64,000 bases of DNA. Origin: Shouchella hunanensis. Its GTDB lineage: Bacteria; Bacillota; Bacilli; Bacillales; Bacillaceae_D. This document shows positions 1 to 9,325 of this stretch, piece by piece; the stretch's first letter is position 1; each line of letters begins with the position of its first letter. A model generated the notes under the pieces. The model was not told the DNA's origin. It did not search any database and saw only the letters and a list, made by a program, of their open reading frames with translations. The stretch is from positions 3,956,001 through 4,020,000 of the forward strand of contig NZ_CP117834.1 in NCBI RefSeq assembly GCF_028735875.1. The letters run 5' to 3'. A program made the position numbers and the translations under genes.

Positions 1-2254
1 GACGCTCATACTCTCGCTTCGATTGAGTCACTTCTAGCTCTTTGTTCTGGTAGCGTTCTCGTACTCGTTCGTACTCCGTTGTTAAGGCTAGTTCTTCTTT
101 TTGCAGCTGTTGAATGTTCTGTTGTTTTTCAACACGAGCTGTTTTTAAATCTGTTACTTGTTTTTCAAGGGATTCAATCGCCTGATCGAGCTGTTTTTTC
201 TTTCCATCCAGTTCTTCTTTTTCACGTTTTCGACTCAACAAAGAAGATTGATTTTGTTTAACACTCCCACCTGTCATCGAACCACCAGGATTCACCACAT
301 CTCCATCCAATGTGACGATTCGATAACGGTGGCCCAATTGCTTAGCGATACGGTTTGCAGACGTTAACTCTTCTACAATAATGGTTGTGCCGAGCAAAGA
401 TTCAACGATGGGACGATAGGAATCATCAACATGAACAGCTTCAGATGCCAAACGAACAAATCCCGGTTGACCTTTTAAACCATTGGCTACTGCCTCAGGC
501 ATTGTACGTGGCTTAATCGTGCTAACAGGAAGGAATGTGGCTCGGCCAGCACGCTTTTCTTTTAAATAGCCAATCGCGGCACGAGCGGCTTGGTCCGTCT
601 CAACTATGACGTGCTGCGCTTGTCCACCTAAAGCAATGTCAATCGCTTTTTCAACTTTTTGTGGTACATGAATTAATTCTGCGACAGCACCAATAACACC
701 TGTTAGGTGCTCTCTCTGTTTTAAGACTTCTTTTACACCGTGGAAAAATCCAGAAAAGTCGTCTTCCATTTCTTGCAACGCTTCTCTTCGTCCATCTACT
801 TTTTGCATCAATTTGTACGCTTCGTAGAGCTTTGTTTCTTTTTTAAATAACGCTTCCTTTGCTTCTTCTTCTGATGCTAGAAGCGTGCGTAACGCATTTT
901 TTTGTTCATCTAGCTGCTGTTTTGTTGACTCCAGCTCGTTTTTCTCAAGAGATAACCCTTGTTCGCCTAATTCAAGAAACTGTTTTACCGTCGCCAATTC
1001 GCTTTCACTTTTAGTTGAGAAACGCTGTCTTTGCTCCACTTGTTCCTTTAAATAGCGGCGTTCATTTCGTAAGGAGGCCTGTTCATTTAACCATTCAATA
1101 TAATCCCCTTTTGCGTCTTCAATATCTGCAGCAATGGTTTCTTTTGATTGAGAAAGGGATTGTTCAATCTTTTGGTAGGCAGAATCAATTTCTTTACTCT
1201 TATCCTTTAACGATTGGTAAGTTTTTTCAAGAACGTCTTTCTTTTTAGCCAACTGTTCTTGTTCAGCTTTTTTTTGAATGAGTAACTGCTTGCTCTGTTG
1301 TTCATCCTTTTGTTTGCTTCGTTGTTTCTCTTCTAAAATGCCTTTACGGCCTTCATTCTTTTCAAGTTCTTCACTAACTTGAAGGTAGCGTTGCTGAATG
1401 GTCGAACTTTTCTCTCGGCTCAAGCGTTGTTTTTGTCGAATCGAATCTAATTCGTCTTCGTTTATTGCAAGCTGTTGGCGTTGTTCTCCAATCATAGCTT
1501 TTAGTTTTTTTAGTTCTGCTGTTTGACTCTCCCACTCTGTATGTAAATGAGAAATTTCTTCCGTTGTGACGGCTATATCAAGGTTTTCTTGCTCTTCTTT
1601 AAGGCGTGTAAATTCTTTTGCTAATGCCGCCTGTTCCCGAAGAGGCTCAACCTGATCTTCTAATTCATTTAAAATATCGTTTACACGATGCAAATTTTCT
1701 TCGGTTTGATTTAACCGCTTTTCTGCTGTTTGCTTCCGGGTTTTATACTTTAATACACCTGCAGCTTCTTCAAAAATCAACCGTCGCTGCTCTGCTTTAC
1801 TACTTAATATTTCTTCAATCTTCCCTTGACCGATAATGGAATAGGCTTCTCGTCCTAACCCAGAGTCAAGAAATAAATCGGTGACATCTTTTAAGCGACA
1901 GATTGTTCCATTTAATAAATATTCACTATCTCCAGACCGGTATAGTCTGCGAGTCACTCGCACTTCACTATAATCAATTGCTAAATGCTCGTCTTCGTTA
2001 TCTAATATAAGAGATACTTCCGCCACATTCACTGCTTTTCGTGTGTCGCTCCCTGCAAAAATAACATCTTCCATTTTCGCTCCACGCAGCGATCGTGCGC
2101 TTTGCTCGCCTAATACCCAGCGAATCCCATCGGAAATATTACTTTTTCCACTTCCGTTTGGTCCGACAACGGCCGTTACGCCTTGGTCAAAATCAACTTG
2201 TATAGGCTCGCCAAAAGATTTAAATCCTTTGACTTCTATCCGTTTAAGGAACAT
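1..2254 (-). CDS. smc: Chromosome partition protein SMC, N-terminal part (partial)
   Basis: SMC is the ATPase core of the SMC-ScpAB condensin that organises and separates the nucleoid. About 751 codons from the start are present and the C-terminal head lies beyond the left edge. The ATG at 2254 follows an AGGGAAG ribosome site. The first residues MFLKRIEVKGFKSF and the Walker A GPNGSGKSN (about residues 32-40) are the SMC head. A long Gln/Glu/Lys-rich coiled coil follows, then the hinge (roughly residues 500-670) with the GGSMTGGS glycine motif near position 280 of the window. In B. subtilis smc follows rnc in one operon. Here a plus-strand gene and a terminator separate them, so smc probably has its own promoter. 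Identification is secure; only the missing C-terminus is unseen. Confidence 0.97.
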   Translation of the reverse strand, partial: MFLKRIEVKGFKSFGEPIQVDFDQGVTAVVGPNGSGKSNISDGIRWVLGEQSARSLRGAKMEDVIFAGSDTRKAVNVAEVSLILDNEDEHLAIDYSEVRVTRRLYRSGDSEYLLNGTICRLKDVTDLFLDSGLGREAYSIIGQGKIEEILSSKAEQRRLIFEEAAGVLKYKTRKQTAEKRLNQTEENLHRVNDILNELEDQVEPLREQAALAKEFTRLKEEQENLDIAVTTEEISHLHTEWESQTAELKKLKAMIGEQRQQLAINEDELDSIRQKQRLSREKSSTIQQRYLQVSEELEKNEGRKGILEEKQRSKQKDEQQSKQLLIQKKAEQEQLAKKKDVLEKTYQSLKDKSKEIDSAYQKIEQSLSQSKETIAADIEDAKGDYIEWLNEQASLRNERRYLKEQVEQRQRFSTKSESELATVKQFLELGEQGLSLEKNELESTKQQLDEQKNALRTLLASEEEAKEALFKKETKLYEAYKLMQKVDGRREALQEMEDDFSGFFHGVKEVLKQREHLTGVIGAVAELIHVPQKVEKAIDIALGGQAQHVIVETDQAARAAIGYLKEKRAGRATFLPVSTIKPRTMPEAVANGLKGQPGFVRLASEAVHVDDSYRPIVESLLGTTIIVEELTSANRIAKQLGHRYRIVTLDGDVVNPGGSMTGGSVKQNQSSLLSRKREKEELDGKKKQLDQAIESLEKQVTDLKTARVEKQQNIQQLQKEELALTTEYERVRERYQNKELEVTQSKREYER

Positions 2255-2311
2255 AAACTTCCCTGCTTTCTTACTCAATACTAACTTGTTTGATTCACAA
2301 TGAACCACCCT

Positions 2312-2339
2312 ATTTTATCACATAAAGAACCTCTCGTAA
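2312..2339 (-). promoter_or_regulatory. Candidate sigma-A promoter of smc
   Basis: On the minus strand, TTACGA (2334-2339) and TAAAAT (2312-2317) are separated by 16 nt. The -10 carries the extended TGA prefix. The site is about 58 nt upstream of the smc ATG. The -35 is weak, so this is inferred from the extended -10 and from the need for a promoter here. Confidence 0.45.
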
Positions 2340-2418
2340 TCCAGAAAACCAATTCGTAGTTTTGTTTATAGAGAAAACATGGTATCGTAAGTTTATTCTT
2401 ACTAAGGAGGACAATTCT

Positions 2419-2643
2419 ATGAGTCAATCTCTGTCTATAGATGAAGTCGAGGCTTTACTGAATGATATGAAAAAGAAGTTAAACATTGTAAATGCTAGCG
2501 TCATTAAAGCAGACGCTGTTAATGATCGTAAACACCAAGATCTACTTGCCTTACATACGCACGTCATGAGACAACCATCTTTTTCCATCAGCGAACTAGA
2601 TGAAATTGTTCAAGAGCTTGGACAACTTCGGGAAGAAGAATAA
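2419..2643 (+). CDS. yfkK: DUF1128/UPF0435 family small protein (YfkK-like)
   Basis: A 74-residue soluble acidic protein of unknown function. The ATG at 2419 has an AAGGAGG site at 2404-2410 with good spacing; an upstream in-frame ATG at 2362 lacks one. The segment KLNIVNASVIK near residues 18-28 and the C-terminal FSISELDEIVQELGQLR match my memory of the DUF1128 (UPF0435) family, represented by YfkK of B. subtilis. No membrane segment, cysteine or catalytic motif is visible. It is one of only three plus-strand genes in the window. It sits between the divergently transcribed smc and the convergent rnc, a place where B. subtilis has no gene. The family call is fairly firm; the role is unknown. 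Confidence 0.75.
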   Translation: MSQSLSIDEVEALLNDMKKKLNIVNASVIKADAVNDRKHQDLLALHTHVMRQPSFSISELDEIVQELGQLREEE

Positions 2644-2646
2644 AAG

Positions 2647-2694
2647 AAAGCTAGAAAAAAGGAGCCGTGCCGCTTCTTTTCTCTAGCTTTTTTT
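2647..2694. terminator. Bidirectional terminator between yfkK and rnc
   Basis: AAAGCTAGA (2647-2655) pairs with TCTAGCTTT (2682-2690), with an A-rich/T-rich inner stem, followed by T residues on the plus strand and A residues on the other flank. It serves two convergent genes. The rnc stop codon (2683-2685) lies inside the stem. Confidence 0.85.
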
Positions 2695-3465
2695 CCAATT
2701 GAGCGCATCTAACGCTTGCTTTGCCGCTAACTGTTCCGCTTCTTTTTTTGAGCGACCTGTACCACTTCCGATCGTCTCATCATTTAATCGGACATTCGAT
2801 ACAAACTCACGATCATGAGCTGGTCCACGTTCTTGGACGATTTGGTATTTAATCTGCCCCCGATTATCTCGCTGTACAAACTCTTGAAGCTGGCTCTTGA
2901 AATCCATTTTATGGGTGAAGGCACCTTCTTTTATTTTCGGGTACATAAATCGTGACAGAAATAAGAAAACGGCATCTAGCCCTTGATCTAGATACAAGGC
3001 TCCGATAAACGCTTCAAATACGTCAGCGAGTAGCGCCGGCCTCGTTCTACCACCAGTAACTTCTTCTCCTTTTCCAAGCAACACGAGCTGACCAAAGTGC
3101 AGCTCTTCTGCAAACATGGCGAGAGACGGTTCACAAACAATCGAAGCACGCAGCTTCGTCATATCTCCTTCACTCATTGATTTATATGTTTTAAATAAAT
3201 ACTGTGAAACAGCAAGTTCTAGTACAGCGTCGCCAAGAAACTCCAGCCGTTCATTATCTGATGATGAGAATATACGTTGCTCATTCACATAGGAGGAATG
3301 AGTAAATGCTTGAATCAACAGTTTGCGATTTTCAAATGTTAATGACGTTCGCACGAGTAAATCATCAAACTGACGTTTCTGAGCTTCTGTCAGTTCTAAA
3401 CGGCGCTGTGTTCGTTTTCGATCATTTGACCTTGGTTTTCTTTGAAATTTAGATGGTTGTACCAT
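2683..3465 (-). CDS. rnc: Ribonuclease III
   Basis: RNase III is a double-strand-specific endonuclease that matures rRNA and processes structured RNAs. The protein is 260 residues, within the usual bacterial range plus a basic N-terminal tail. The signature [14 protein letters not shown] at residues 71-84 holds the acidic metal-binding residues, and [11 protein letters not shown] is the second acidic helix. The C-terminal dsRNA-binding domain ends in [18 protein letters not shown]. The ATG at 3465 has a TGGAGG site at proper distance. The stop codon lies within the shared terminator hairpin. acpP lies upstream and ends in its own terminator, so rnc is likely expressed from a separate promoter in 3466-3580 or by readthrough. 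Confidence 0.97.
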   Translation of the reverse strand: MVQPSKFQRKPRSNDRKRTQRRLELTEAQKRQFDDLLVRTSLTFENRKLLIQAFTHSSYVNEQRIFSSSDNERLEFLGDAVLELAVSQYLFKTYKSMSEGDMTKLRASIVCEPSLAMFAEELHFGQLVLLGKGEEVTGGRTRPALLADVFEAFIGALYLDQGLDAVFLFLSRFMYPKIKEGAFTHKMDFKSQLQEFVQRDNRGQIKYQIVQERGPAHDREFVSNVRLNDETIGSGTGRSKKEAEQLAAKQALDALNWKKS

Positions 3466-3580
3466 ACACTTACCTCCAGATGCTGGAGCTCAAAAAGTAA
3501 AAAGAGTTCGTTCTTCTTATTTCTTTCTCCTGTCATCATTTTAACAGATTCTTGCTGTTCTTTATATGTAAAGATGTGTT

Positions 3581-3615
3581 AAAGAGCCCTAACAGGTTCG
3601 CTGAAAGGGCTCTTT
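3581..3615 (-). terminator. Terminator after acpP
   Basis: AAAGAGCCCT (3581-3590) and AGGGCTCTTT (3606-3615) form a perfect 10-bp stem with a 15-nt loop, 9 nt past the acpP stop. The T residues are part of the stem end. It closes the fapR-plsX-fabD-fabG-acpP operon. Confidence 0.8.
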
Positions 3616-3623
3616 TCAATCGG

Positions 3624-3857
3624 TTATGCGTTGTTATTTATGTAATCGACAACATCCTTAACCGTTGCAATTTTTTCTGCGTCTTCATCAGCAATTTCCA
3701 TGTCGAACTCATCTTCAAGCTCCATTACAAGCTCCACCACATCAAGTGAGTCAGCTTTAAGATCGTCTTTAAAAGATGCCTCAAGCGTTACTTCTGATTC
3801 TTCTACACCTAAACGGTCAACGACGATTTTCGTTACGCGCTCCATTACGTCAGCCAC
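3624..3857 (-). CDS. acpP: Acyl carrier protein
   Basis: ACP carries growing fatty acyl chains on a phosphopantetheine arm. The 77-residue form starting at GTG 3857 is preferred. AGGAGG (3866-3871) lies 8 nt upstream, and the protein then begins [18 protein letters not shown], as in other Bacillus ACPs. The GTG three codons earlier overlaps the ribosome site. The prosthetic-group serine is Ser37 in [10 protein letters not shown]. The residue at position 34, glycine in the usual G-A-D-S-L motif, reads as lysine here (codon AAA). The gene is last in the fapR operon and is followed by a terminator. Strongly acidic composition and the four-helix pattern are typical. Confidence 0.96.
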   Translation of the reverse strand: MADVMERVTKIVVDRLGVEESEVTLEASFKDDLKADSLDVVELVMELEDEFDMEIADEDAEKIATVKDVVDYINNNA

Positions 3858-3931
3858 ACTAGTCACCTCCTTTCAAAAGTACTGGCAAAGTAAAATTGTA
3901 CTGACACAAGCCGTACGTGTCAAGTAGCCTT

Positions 3932-4675
3932 TTACGGCATTGCCATTCCACCATCTACGTGAAGGGTTTGTCCAGTCATGTACTTGGCATCTTCACTCGC
4001 TAAAAAGCGAACAACACGAGCAACATCGTCTGGTTCCCCTAACGTACCTAACGGAATTTGACCAAGTAACGCCTCTTTTGAGTCGCCACTTAACTCATCG
4101 GTCATATCCGTCGTAATAAAGCCTGGCGCAACGGCATTTACTAAAATATTTCTAGATGCAAACTCTTTCGCTAGTGTTTTTGTCAAGCCAATAACTCCAG
4201 CTTTTGCTGCAACGTAATTGGCTTGGCCAGGGTTTCCAAGCACACCAACAACAGATGCGACATTAATAATACGCCCAGAGCGCTGTTTCATCATTTGGCG
4301 ACTAACGCCCTTTGCACAAAGAAATACACCTTTTAAATTTATATCTAGCACATCGTCCCAATCTGATTCTTTCATCCGCATCACTAAATTGTCTTTTGTT
4401 ATACCAGCGTTATTCACTAGAATGTCAACAGAACCAAAACGATCAACCGTTTCTTTTATCATGGTCTTTACTTCATCTTCATTGGCAACGTTTGTTTGTA
4501 TCGCGACTGCCTCTTGACCAATTGCTTTAATCTCACTAACAACTTCTTCAGCTTTCGCTTGATTTCCTGCATAATTTACAATGATATTGGCGCCGTTTTT
4601 CGCCAATTCGAGCGCTATCGCTCTACCGATCCCTCTTGATGCACCGGTAACAATCGCTGTTTTTCCAGTAAACAT
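3932..4675 (-). CDS. fabG: 3-oxoacyl-ACP reductase
   Basis: FabG reduces beta-ketoacyl-ACP to beta-hydroxyacyl-ACP with NADPH in type II fatty acid synthesis. It has 247 residues, standard for the family. The nucleotide-binding loop TGASRGIG spans residues 10-17, NNAG is at 88-91, and the catalytic triad is Ser141, Tyr154 and Lys158. The C-terminus ends in the usual TLHVDGGM. The ATG at 4675 follows GAAAGGGG; only two bases separate it from the fabD stop, so the two genes are likely translationally coupled. acpP, its substrate carrier, lies 74 bases downstream. Confidence 0.97.
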   Translation of the reverse strand: MFTGKTAIVTGASRGIGRAIALELAKNGANIIVNYAGNQAKAEEVVSEIKAIGQEAVAIQTNVANEDEVKTMIKETVDRFGSVDILVNNAGITKDNLVMRMKESDWDDVLDINLKGVFLCAKGVSRQMMKQRSGRIINVASVVGVLGNPGQANYVAAKAGVIGLTKTLAKEFASRNILVNAVAPGFITTDMTDELSGDSKEALLGQIPLGTLGEPDDVARVVRFLASEDAKYMTGQTLHVDGGMAMP

Positions 4676-4677
4676 GG

Positions 4678-5619
4678 CTATTCCCCTTTCAATATCCCCA
4701 ATACTTTGTCGAAGGAAGCTTGATCCTGAACAGCATGGGCTTGTACTTGGCGGTTGATTTTTTTCACAAGACCCGTCAACACGTTGCCTGGACCAATTTC
4801 AATAAATGTATCCACACCTAACTCAATCATACGGTTGACACTTTCTTCAAATCGAACAGGTGAATAAAGCTGTTCTGCTAAAAGCGCTCGAATCACTTCA
4901 GGAGCGTGTACCTCATCTGCCGTTACGTTCGCAATAACTGGAACCATTGGCATTGTAATCGTTGCACTATGTAATTCACTTTCGAATTGTTCTGAGGCTG
5001 GCTTCATTAGAGCAGAATGAAATGGTCCACTAACAGCAAGAGGCAACGCTCGTCTGGCTCCTTTTTCTTTTGCCAAAGCGCTTGCTTGCTCAATGCCTGT
5101 CGCTGTACCAGATAAGACTATTTGACCTGGACAGTTTAAATTTGCAACGTTCACAACGTTACCCGCTGACGTCACTTCCTCACATATAGACTGAAGAGTC
5201 TCTTGATCCAGTCCTAGAACGGCAACCATAGCTCCTTGACCATTTGGTACCGCTTGTTCCATCAAAGTGCCCCGCTTATGTACAAGACTGACCGCCTCTG
5301 CAAAGGGCAACGCTTCACTTGCTACAAGAGCTGAATATTCGCCTAAACTATGACCAGCAACATAGTCTGGCTGAATGCCTTCCTTTTTAAATAATTGCAA
5401 CAAGGCCGTACTCATTGTCACAAGCGCAGGCTGTGCATATGCTGTTTGCTTTAACGTATCTTCTGGTCCTTCTTTCATTAACTCACTAATTGAAAAGCCT
5501 AAAGCCGTATCCGCTTCTTTTACAACGGCTGACGCTTTCTCATTTGTCGCGAAATAATCTGTACCCATTCCGACTTTTTGGGAACCTTGACCAGGAAACA
5601 AAAACGCCACTTTACTCAT
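4678..5619 (-). CDS. fabD: Malonyl-CoA:ACP transacylase
   Basis: FabD moves malonate from CoA to ACP, supplying elongation units. It has 313 residues. The nucleophile elbow GHSLGE places the catalytic serine at residue 91. The partner histidine is His201 in [10 protein letters not shown]. The N-terminal FPGQGSQ loop at residues 8-14 forms the oxyanion site. The gene starts at ATG 5619 with a GGAGG site and overlaps the end of plsX by 8 bases. The order plsX-fabD-fabG-acpP is conserved in Bacillus and under FapR control there. No unusual feature is seen. Confidence 0.97.
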   Translation of the reverse strand: MSKVAFLFPGQGSQKVGMGTDYFATNEKASAVVKEADTALGFSISELMKEGPEDTLKQTAYAQPALVTMSTALLQLFKKEGIQPDYVAGHSLGEYSALVASEALPFAEAVSLVHKRGTLMEQAVPNGQGAMVAVLGLDQETLQSICEEVTSAGNVVNVANLNCPGQIVLSGTATGIEQASALAKEKGARRALPLAVSGPFHSALMKPASEQFESELHSATITMPMVPVIANVTADEVHAPEVIRALLAEQLYSPVRFEESVNRMIELGVDTFIEIGPGNVLTGLVKKINRQVQAHAVQDQASFDKVLGILKGE

Positions 5620-6616
5620 TTTCCTGCCTCCTATTTAATAATAAATTGGCTTCAATGACAGCGACTACGTCTTGGTCTACCATCTCTTTTGCCTGACGAA
5701 TAGCATGAAAGAATGCATTTGCATCTGAAGAACCATGTGCTTTAATTACCGGTGCTTTTAAGCCAAATAAACCTGCACCACCGTACTCCGAGTAATCCAT
5801 TTTCTTTTTCAAGCCAGTGAGCTTCGGTTTAAGCATTCCTGCCGCTAGCTTCGCTGAAATCGAACTAGTGAGCTCGGTTTTCAACATAGAAAACAGCATT
5901 TTAGCTGTTCCTTCTATTGTTTTTAAAACAAGATTACCGGAAAAGCCGTCACAAACGACAACATCGCAGACACCGTCGAGCAAGTCTCTTGCTTCAACGT
6001 TCCCGACAAAATGCAATGTGCTCTCCTCTAATAAACGGTAGGCTTCTTTTGTTAGCTCTGTTCCTTTTCCTGCCTCCGTGCCTACATTTAATAAGCCAAT
6101 TCTTGGTTTTTTTACTTGATGGATTTTTTGCATATACGCATCACCAATTACTGCATACTGAAGAAGATGTTCTGCTTTTGCATCCATATTGGCTCCAACA
6201 TCAAGCAATAAGAACCCATTCCCGTCCTTTGTCGGCAACATTGGTGACAAAGCTGGTCGATCAATTCCTTTCTGTCGTCCAACGTAAAGCAAGCCTGCCG
6301 TCATAAGTGCGCCTGTATTCCCAGAAGAAATGCACGCATCTGCATTTTGAGATTTCACTTCATTTACAGCTAGCACCATTGAGGCATCTTTTTTTCGTCT
6401 AACGGCCGTTGTAGGCTTATCTGTATCTAGAATAGATTCCACAGTATGAACCATCGCTATTCTGTTGTCAGAATCAGCCAGCAACGGCTTCATCTTCGTT
6501 TCATCACCGATTAATGTAATTTGAAGATCCGTAAACTCTTTTACAGCACGAACCGCCGCTTCTACTTGTGCATGTGGCGCATGATCGCCGCCCATTGCGT
6601 CAATTGCAATTTTCAT
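5612..6616 (-). CDS. plsX: Phosphate acyltransferase PlsX
   Basis: PlsX converts acyl-ACP to acyl-phosphate, the donor for PlsY in phosphatidic acid synthesis, and is a peripheral membrane enzyme. The ATG at 6616 gives 334 residues beginning [14 protein letters not shown], the conserved family N-terminus. An in-frame TTG two codons earlier overlaps the fapR stop and is less likely. The GNTGALM and GFSGN segments are family landmarks. The gene begins two bases after the fapR stop codon and overlaps fabD at its end, so all are co-transcribed. Expression is expected to follow the malonyl-CoA-responsive FapR repressor. Confidence 0.96.
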   Translation of the reverse strand: MKIAIDAMGGDHAPHAQVEAAVRAVKEFTDLQITLIGDETKMKPLLADSDNRIAMVHTVESILDTDKPTTAVRRKKDASMVLAVNEVKSQNADACISSGNTGALMTAGLLYVGRQKGIDRPALSPMLPTKDGNGFLLLDVGANMDAKAEHLLQYAVIGDAYMQKIHQVKKPRIGLLNVGTEAGKGTELTKEAYRLLEESTLHFVGNVEARDLLDGVCDVVVCDGFSGNLVLKTIEGTAKMLFSMLKTELTSSISAKLAAGMLKPKLTGLKKKMDYSEYGGAGLFGLKAPVIKAHGSSDANAFFHAIRQAKEMVDQDVVAVIEANLLLNRRQENE

Positions 6617-6618
6617 GA

Positions 6619-7191
6619 TCAACCGCCCTCTTCTTCTGTGTCATGTTGCTTAAACATGACAAAGTCACCGTCAAATACAATTTCTTGATTCACTTTACTT
6701 GTAACCGTCACTTTTGTTCGATCCCCATGGGTGTCAACAACTTCAGCCTTTGCAATGACACGCTCTCCAAGATGTACAGGTCGTTTAAAGTGAATATCTG
6801 CCTTCGCCGTCAAAACCAGCTCATTGTCCATTAAAGCAACTGCGAGAGAATTCGCTTGTGCAAATAAATGATGACCACGAGCAATTCCGTTGCGAGCAAA
6901 TACATGCTCTTCGTTTACTTCAAACATAGAAATCGCTTGTTTTTCAAGGACAAGATCAATAATTTCTCCAATGACTTCATCAGGTGAAAGCGAGATAACC
7001 GTATCTCGGTGCTGATAAGCTACGTCTTTAATCCGTTCTCTTAGTTCAGGTATATTCTTTTCCATCCGGTCTAAACGAATGGTCTGTATACTAACGGAAA
7101 AATGCTCAGACAGTGCTTCATCTGTCATAAATGGATTTTCGTTTAACAATTTGCTTAATTGTAGTTGTCGTTCTTTTTTCTTTAATCGCAT
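6619..7191 (-). CDS. fapR: Fatty acid and phospholipid biosynthesis repressor FapR
   Basis: FapR represses lipid synthesis genes and is released from DNA by malonyl-CoA. The ATG at 7191 gives 190 residues beginning MRLKKKERQ, like the B. subtilis protein, with GGAG nine bases upstream. An in-frame ATG at 7221 lacks a ribosome site and lies inside the operator region. The N-terminal DeoR-like helix-turn-helix includes [14 protein letters not shown] linker helix with IPELRERIK follows, then a hot-dog-fold effector domain with [15 protein letters not shown]. It is first in the fapR-plsX-fabD-fabG-acpP operon and is preceded by its own operator and promoter, implying autoregulation. Confidence 0.96.
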   Translation of the reverse strand: MRLKKKERQLQLSKLLNENPFMTDEALSEHFSVSIQTIRLDRMEKNIPELRERIKDVAYQHRDTVISLSPDEVIGEIIDLVLEKQAISMFEVNEEHVFARNGIARGHHLFAQANSLAVALMDNELVLTAKADIHFKRPVHLGERVIAKAEVVDTHGDRTKVTVTSKVNQEIVFDGDFVMFKQHDTEEEGG

Positions 7192-7226
7192 CGTTTGCTT
7201 CTCCATCCGTTTATCTACCATTCGTT

Positions 7227-7243
7227 TTATGACTAGGTACTAA
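7227..7243 (-). promoter_or_regulatory. FapR operator
   Basis: The minus strand reads TTAGTACCTAGTCATAA, close to the FapR box as I recall it (TTAGTACC, a short centre, then TACTAA). It is an imperfect palindrome just downstream of the fapR -10, where bound repressor would block transcription. Confidence 0.85.
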
Positions 7244-7247
7244 GACT

Positions 7248-7276
7248 AGTATAAAGTTCTTTGATCAAACCTTCAA
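7248..7276 (-). promoter_or_regulatory. Sigma-A promoter of the fapR operon
   Basis: TTGAAG (7271-7276) and TATACT (7248-7253) on the minus strand are 17 nt apart. The operator at 7227-7243 covers the start-point region. The -35 begins 4 bases after the recG stop codon's first base, and no terminator separates recG from fapR. Confidence 0.85.
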
Positions 7277-7279
7277 GGG

Positions 7280-9325
7280 TTAATCAATTTTTTCTCCTTC
7301 ATATGCGCCAATTTCTTTTAAATAGAGGGCTAAATGCGCATACTCTTCATCATTCTCAAGAACATTTGACGAAATAATGACATCGGCATCTTGTCGAGCG
7401 GTTTCTAGCGTTCGATAATCATGGACAACATCCGCAAGCTTGAAATCTGGCAAGCCACTTTGTTTTGAGCCAAAGAAATCACCTGGTCCACGTAATTCCA
7501 AATCACGTTCAGATAGTACGAAACCATCGGTTGTTTCAGTCATGATGCGCATCCGTTCCTTACCGACTTCTGATTTAGGCTTTGCTACTAATATACATGT
7601 CGATTGCGCGTCTCCACGCCCTACTCTACCCCGTAACTGGTGCAATTGCGCTAAACCGAAACGATCCGCATCATAGATCACCATGACGGTTGCATTCGGA
7701 ACGTTTACACCAACTTCAACAACCGTTGTAGACACAAGGAGCTGTGTGTCATTTTTCGCAAAGGCATTCATTACGTCCTCTTTTTCCGCAGCTGATAAAC
7801 GTCCATGCATTAATCCGACCTGAATGTCCCCTTGATAATGGTTTGTAAGCATCGTATAAAGATCAATGGCATTTTGTACGTCAAGTTTTTCTGACTCTTC
7901 AATAAGCGGACTAATGACGTACGCTTGATGTCCGGCCTTCACCTCTTTTTCAATAAATCCAAGCACTCGCTCAAACAAATCGTGGGTCACCCAATACGTC
8001 TCAATCGGTTTACGCCCTGCTGGCAACTCATTAAGCACCGATACATCCATATCACCAAACACCGAAATGGCCAATGTTCTTGGTATGGGTGTCGCAGTCA
8101 TAAACAATACGTCCGGACTTCCCCCTTTATTTCGTAACACTCGTCTTTGCTCGACGCCGAAACGATGTTGTTCATCGGTGATAACGAAACCAAGGTTTTG
8201 AAAAAAAACGTCCTCTTGAATTAATGCATGTGTTCCTACGACAATGTCTACTTCTCCTGCAGCAATTTTCTCAAGTAGCACTGACCGCTTCTTCCCCTTC
8301 ACAGAGCCAGCTAATAGCGCAACAGATAAACCTAGAGGTTCAAACCAATCGGCTAACGATTTTGCATGCTGTTCTGCTAAGATTTCTGTTGGTGCCATTA
8401 GAGCGCTTTGAGCTCCTGCTTTTACAACCGCGTACATACAGGCAGCTGCAACAGCTGTTTTTCCAGAACCCACATCCCCTTGAAGCAGCCGGTTCATTCG
8501 ATAAGGAGAAGAGATATCTGCTAAAATATCGTCAACTGCTCGGTTTTGTGCACCTGTTAATGTGAATGGCAATTGGGCAAAAAACGAATCTAGTTGATTC
8601 CGCCCTACAATCAGCTGCCTACCTGATTGCAATTCACGATTTTGCTGCTTAAATACTCGCATTCGAAGCTGGAAGTAAAGCAACTCTTCATAAACGTAGC
8701 GTCTTCTCGCTTGTTTAACCAAATCCGGATGAAGTGGATTGTGGAGATGACGTATGGTTTCTGTTTTATTTAATAGTTTATACCGTTCTCTTATTGTTGC
8801 AGGAAGAGGTTCTACAATCTGGTTGGCATACATCTCTAGCGCCACTTTTATCCAGCGTTGCAGCTGTTTACTTGAAATGGTGCTTGTTGCATGGTAAACA
8901 GGCTCAACATTGCCTTGCCGCTCGATTTCACCAAACTTCAGTTCACTTCCGGTAATTGTTAGTCGATGGGCATCCCATTTCCCTGTTACCGTCACTGTAC
9001 TGCCAAGTTTAATTTTTGTTTTTAAGAAGGCTCGATTGAAAAAAATTACCTGAACGAGCACACCATCAACAACCATTCGAAAGCTTAATCGATTTTTCTT
9101 CTTACCGAAATAGCGGATAGAAGGCTCATTTTGAATGGTTCCTATCATCGTCACTCGGTCTTCGTGAGCCACGTCTCCTGGAGATTTAAGGGAATAATCT
9201 TCATAGCGAAATGGAAAAAACTCTAAAAGGTCTTGGACGGTATTGATCCCAAGACCTCCTAACGCCTTAGCGCTTTCCTCGCCAATGCCTTTTACTGTAT
9301 CTACACGTAACTGAGACAGATTCAC
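7280..9325 (-). CDS. recG: ATP-dependent DNA helicase RecG
   Basis: RecG reverses stalled forks and branch-migrates junctions. It has 681 residues, the usual length. The wedge/OB domain occupies roughly residues 50-150. The helicase core has Walker A GDVGSGKT, Walker B DEQH, the MTATPIPRTLA motif III and the QLRGRVGRG motif VI. The C-terminal region includes the RecG-specific GPGDFFGSKQSGLPDF. A GTG start at 9325 overlaps the sdaAA stop by four bases, so recG is the distal gene of the sdaAB-sdaAA-recG transcription unit. The order sdaAB-sdaAA-recG-fapR matches B. subtilis. Confidence 0.97.
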   Translation of the reverse strand: MNLSQLRVDTVKGIGEESAKALGGLGINTVQDLLEFFPFRYEDYSLKSPGDVAHEDRVTMIGTIQNEPSIRYFGKKKNRLSFRMVVDGVLVQVIFFNRAFLKTKIKLGSTVTVTGKWDAHRLTITGSELKFGEIERQGNVEPVYHATSTISSKQLQRWIKVALEMYANQIVEPLPATIRERYKLLNKTETIRHLHNPLHPDLVKQARRRYVYEELLYFQLRMRVFKQQNRELQSGRQLIVGRNQLDSFFAQLPFTLTGAQNRAVDDILADISSPYRMNRLLQGDVGSGKTAVAAACMYAVVKAGAQSALMAPTEILAEQHAKSLADWFEPLGLSVALLAGSVKGKKRSVLLEKIAAGEVDIVVGTHALIQEDVFFQNLGFVITDEQHRFGVEQRRVLRNKGGSPDVLFMTATPIPRTLAISVFGDMDVSVLNELPAGRKPIETYWVTHDLFERVLGFIEKEVKAGHQAYVISPLIEESEKLDVQNAIDLYTMLTNHYQGDIQVGLMHGRLSAAEKEDVMNAFAKNDTQLLVSTTVVEVGVNVPNATVMVIYDADRFGLAQLHQLRGRVGRGDAQSTCILVAKPKSEVGKERMRIMTETTDGFVLSERDLELRGPGDFFGSKQSGLPDFKLADVVHDYRTLETARQDADVIISSNVLENDEEYAHLALYLKEIGAYEGEKID

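Noticed and set aside
2360-2390. Possible sigma-B promoter (GTTTAT ... GGTAT) before yfkK
   Set aside because: The spacer is about 10 bases, shorter than the 12-14 expected.
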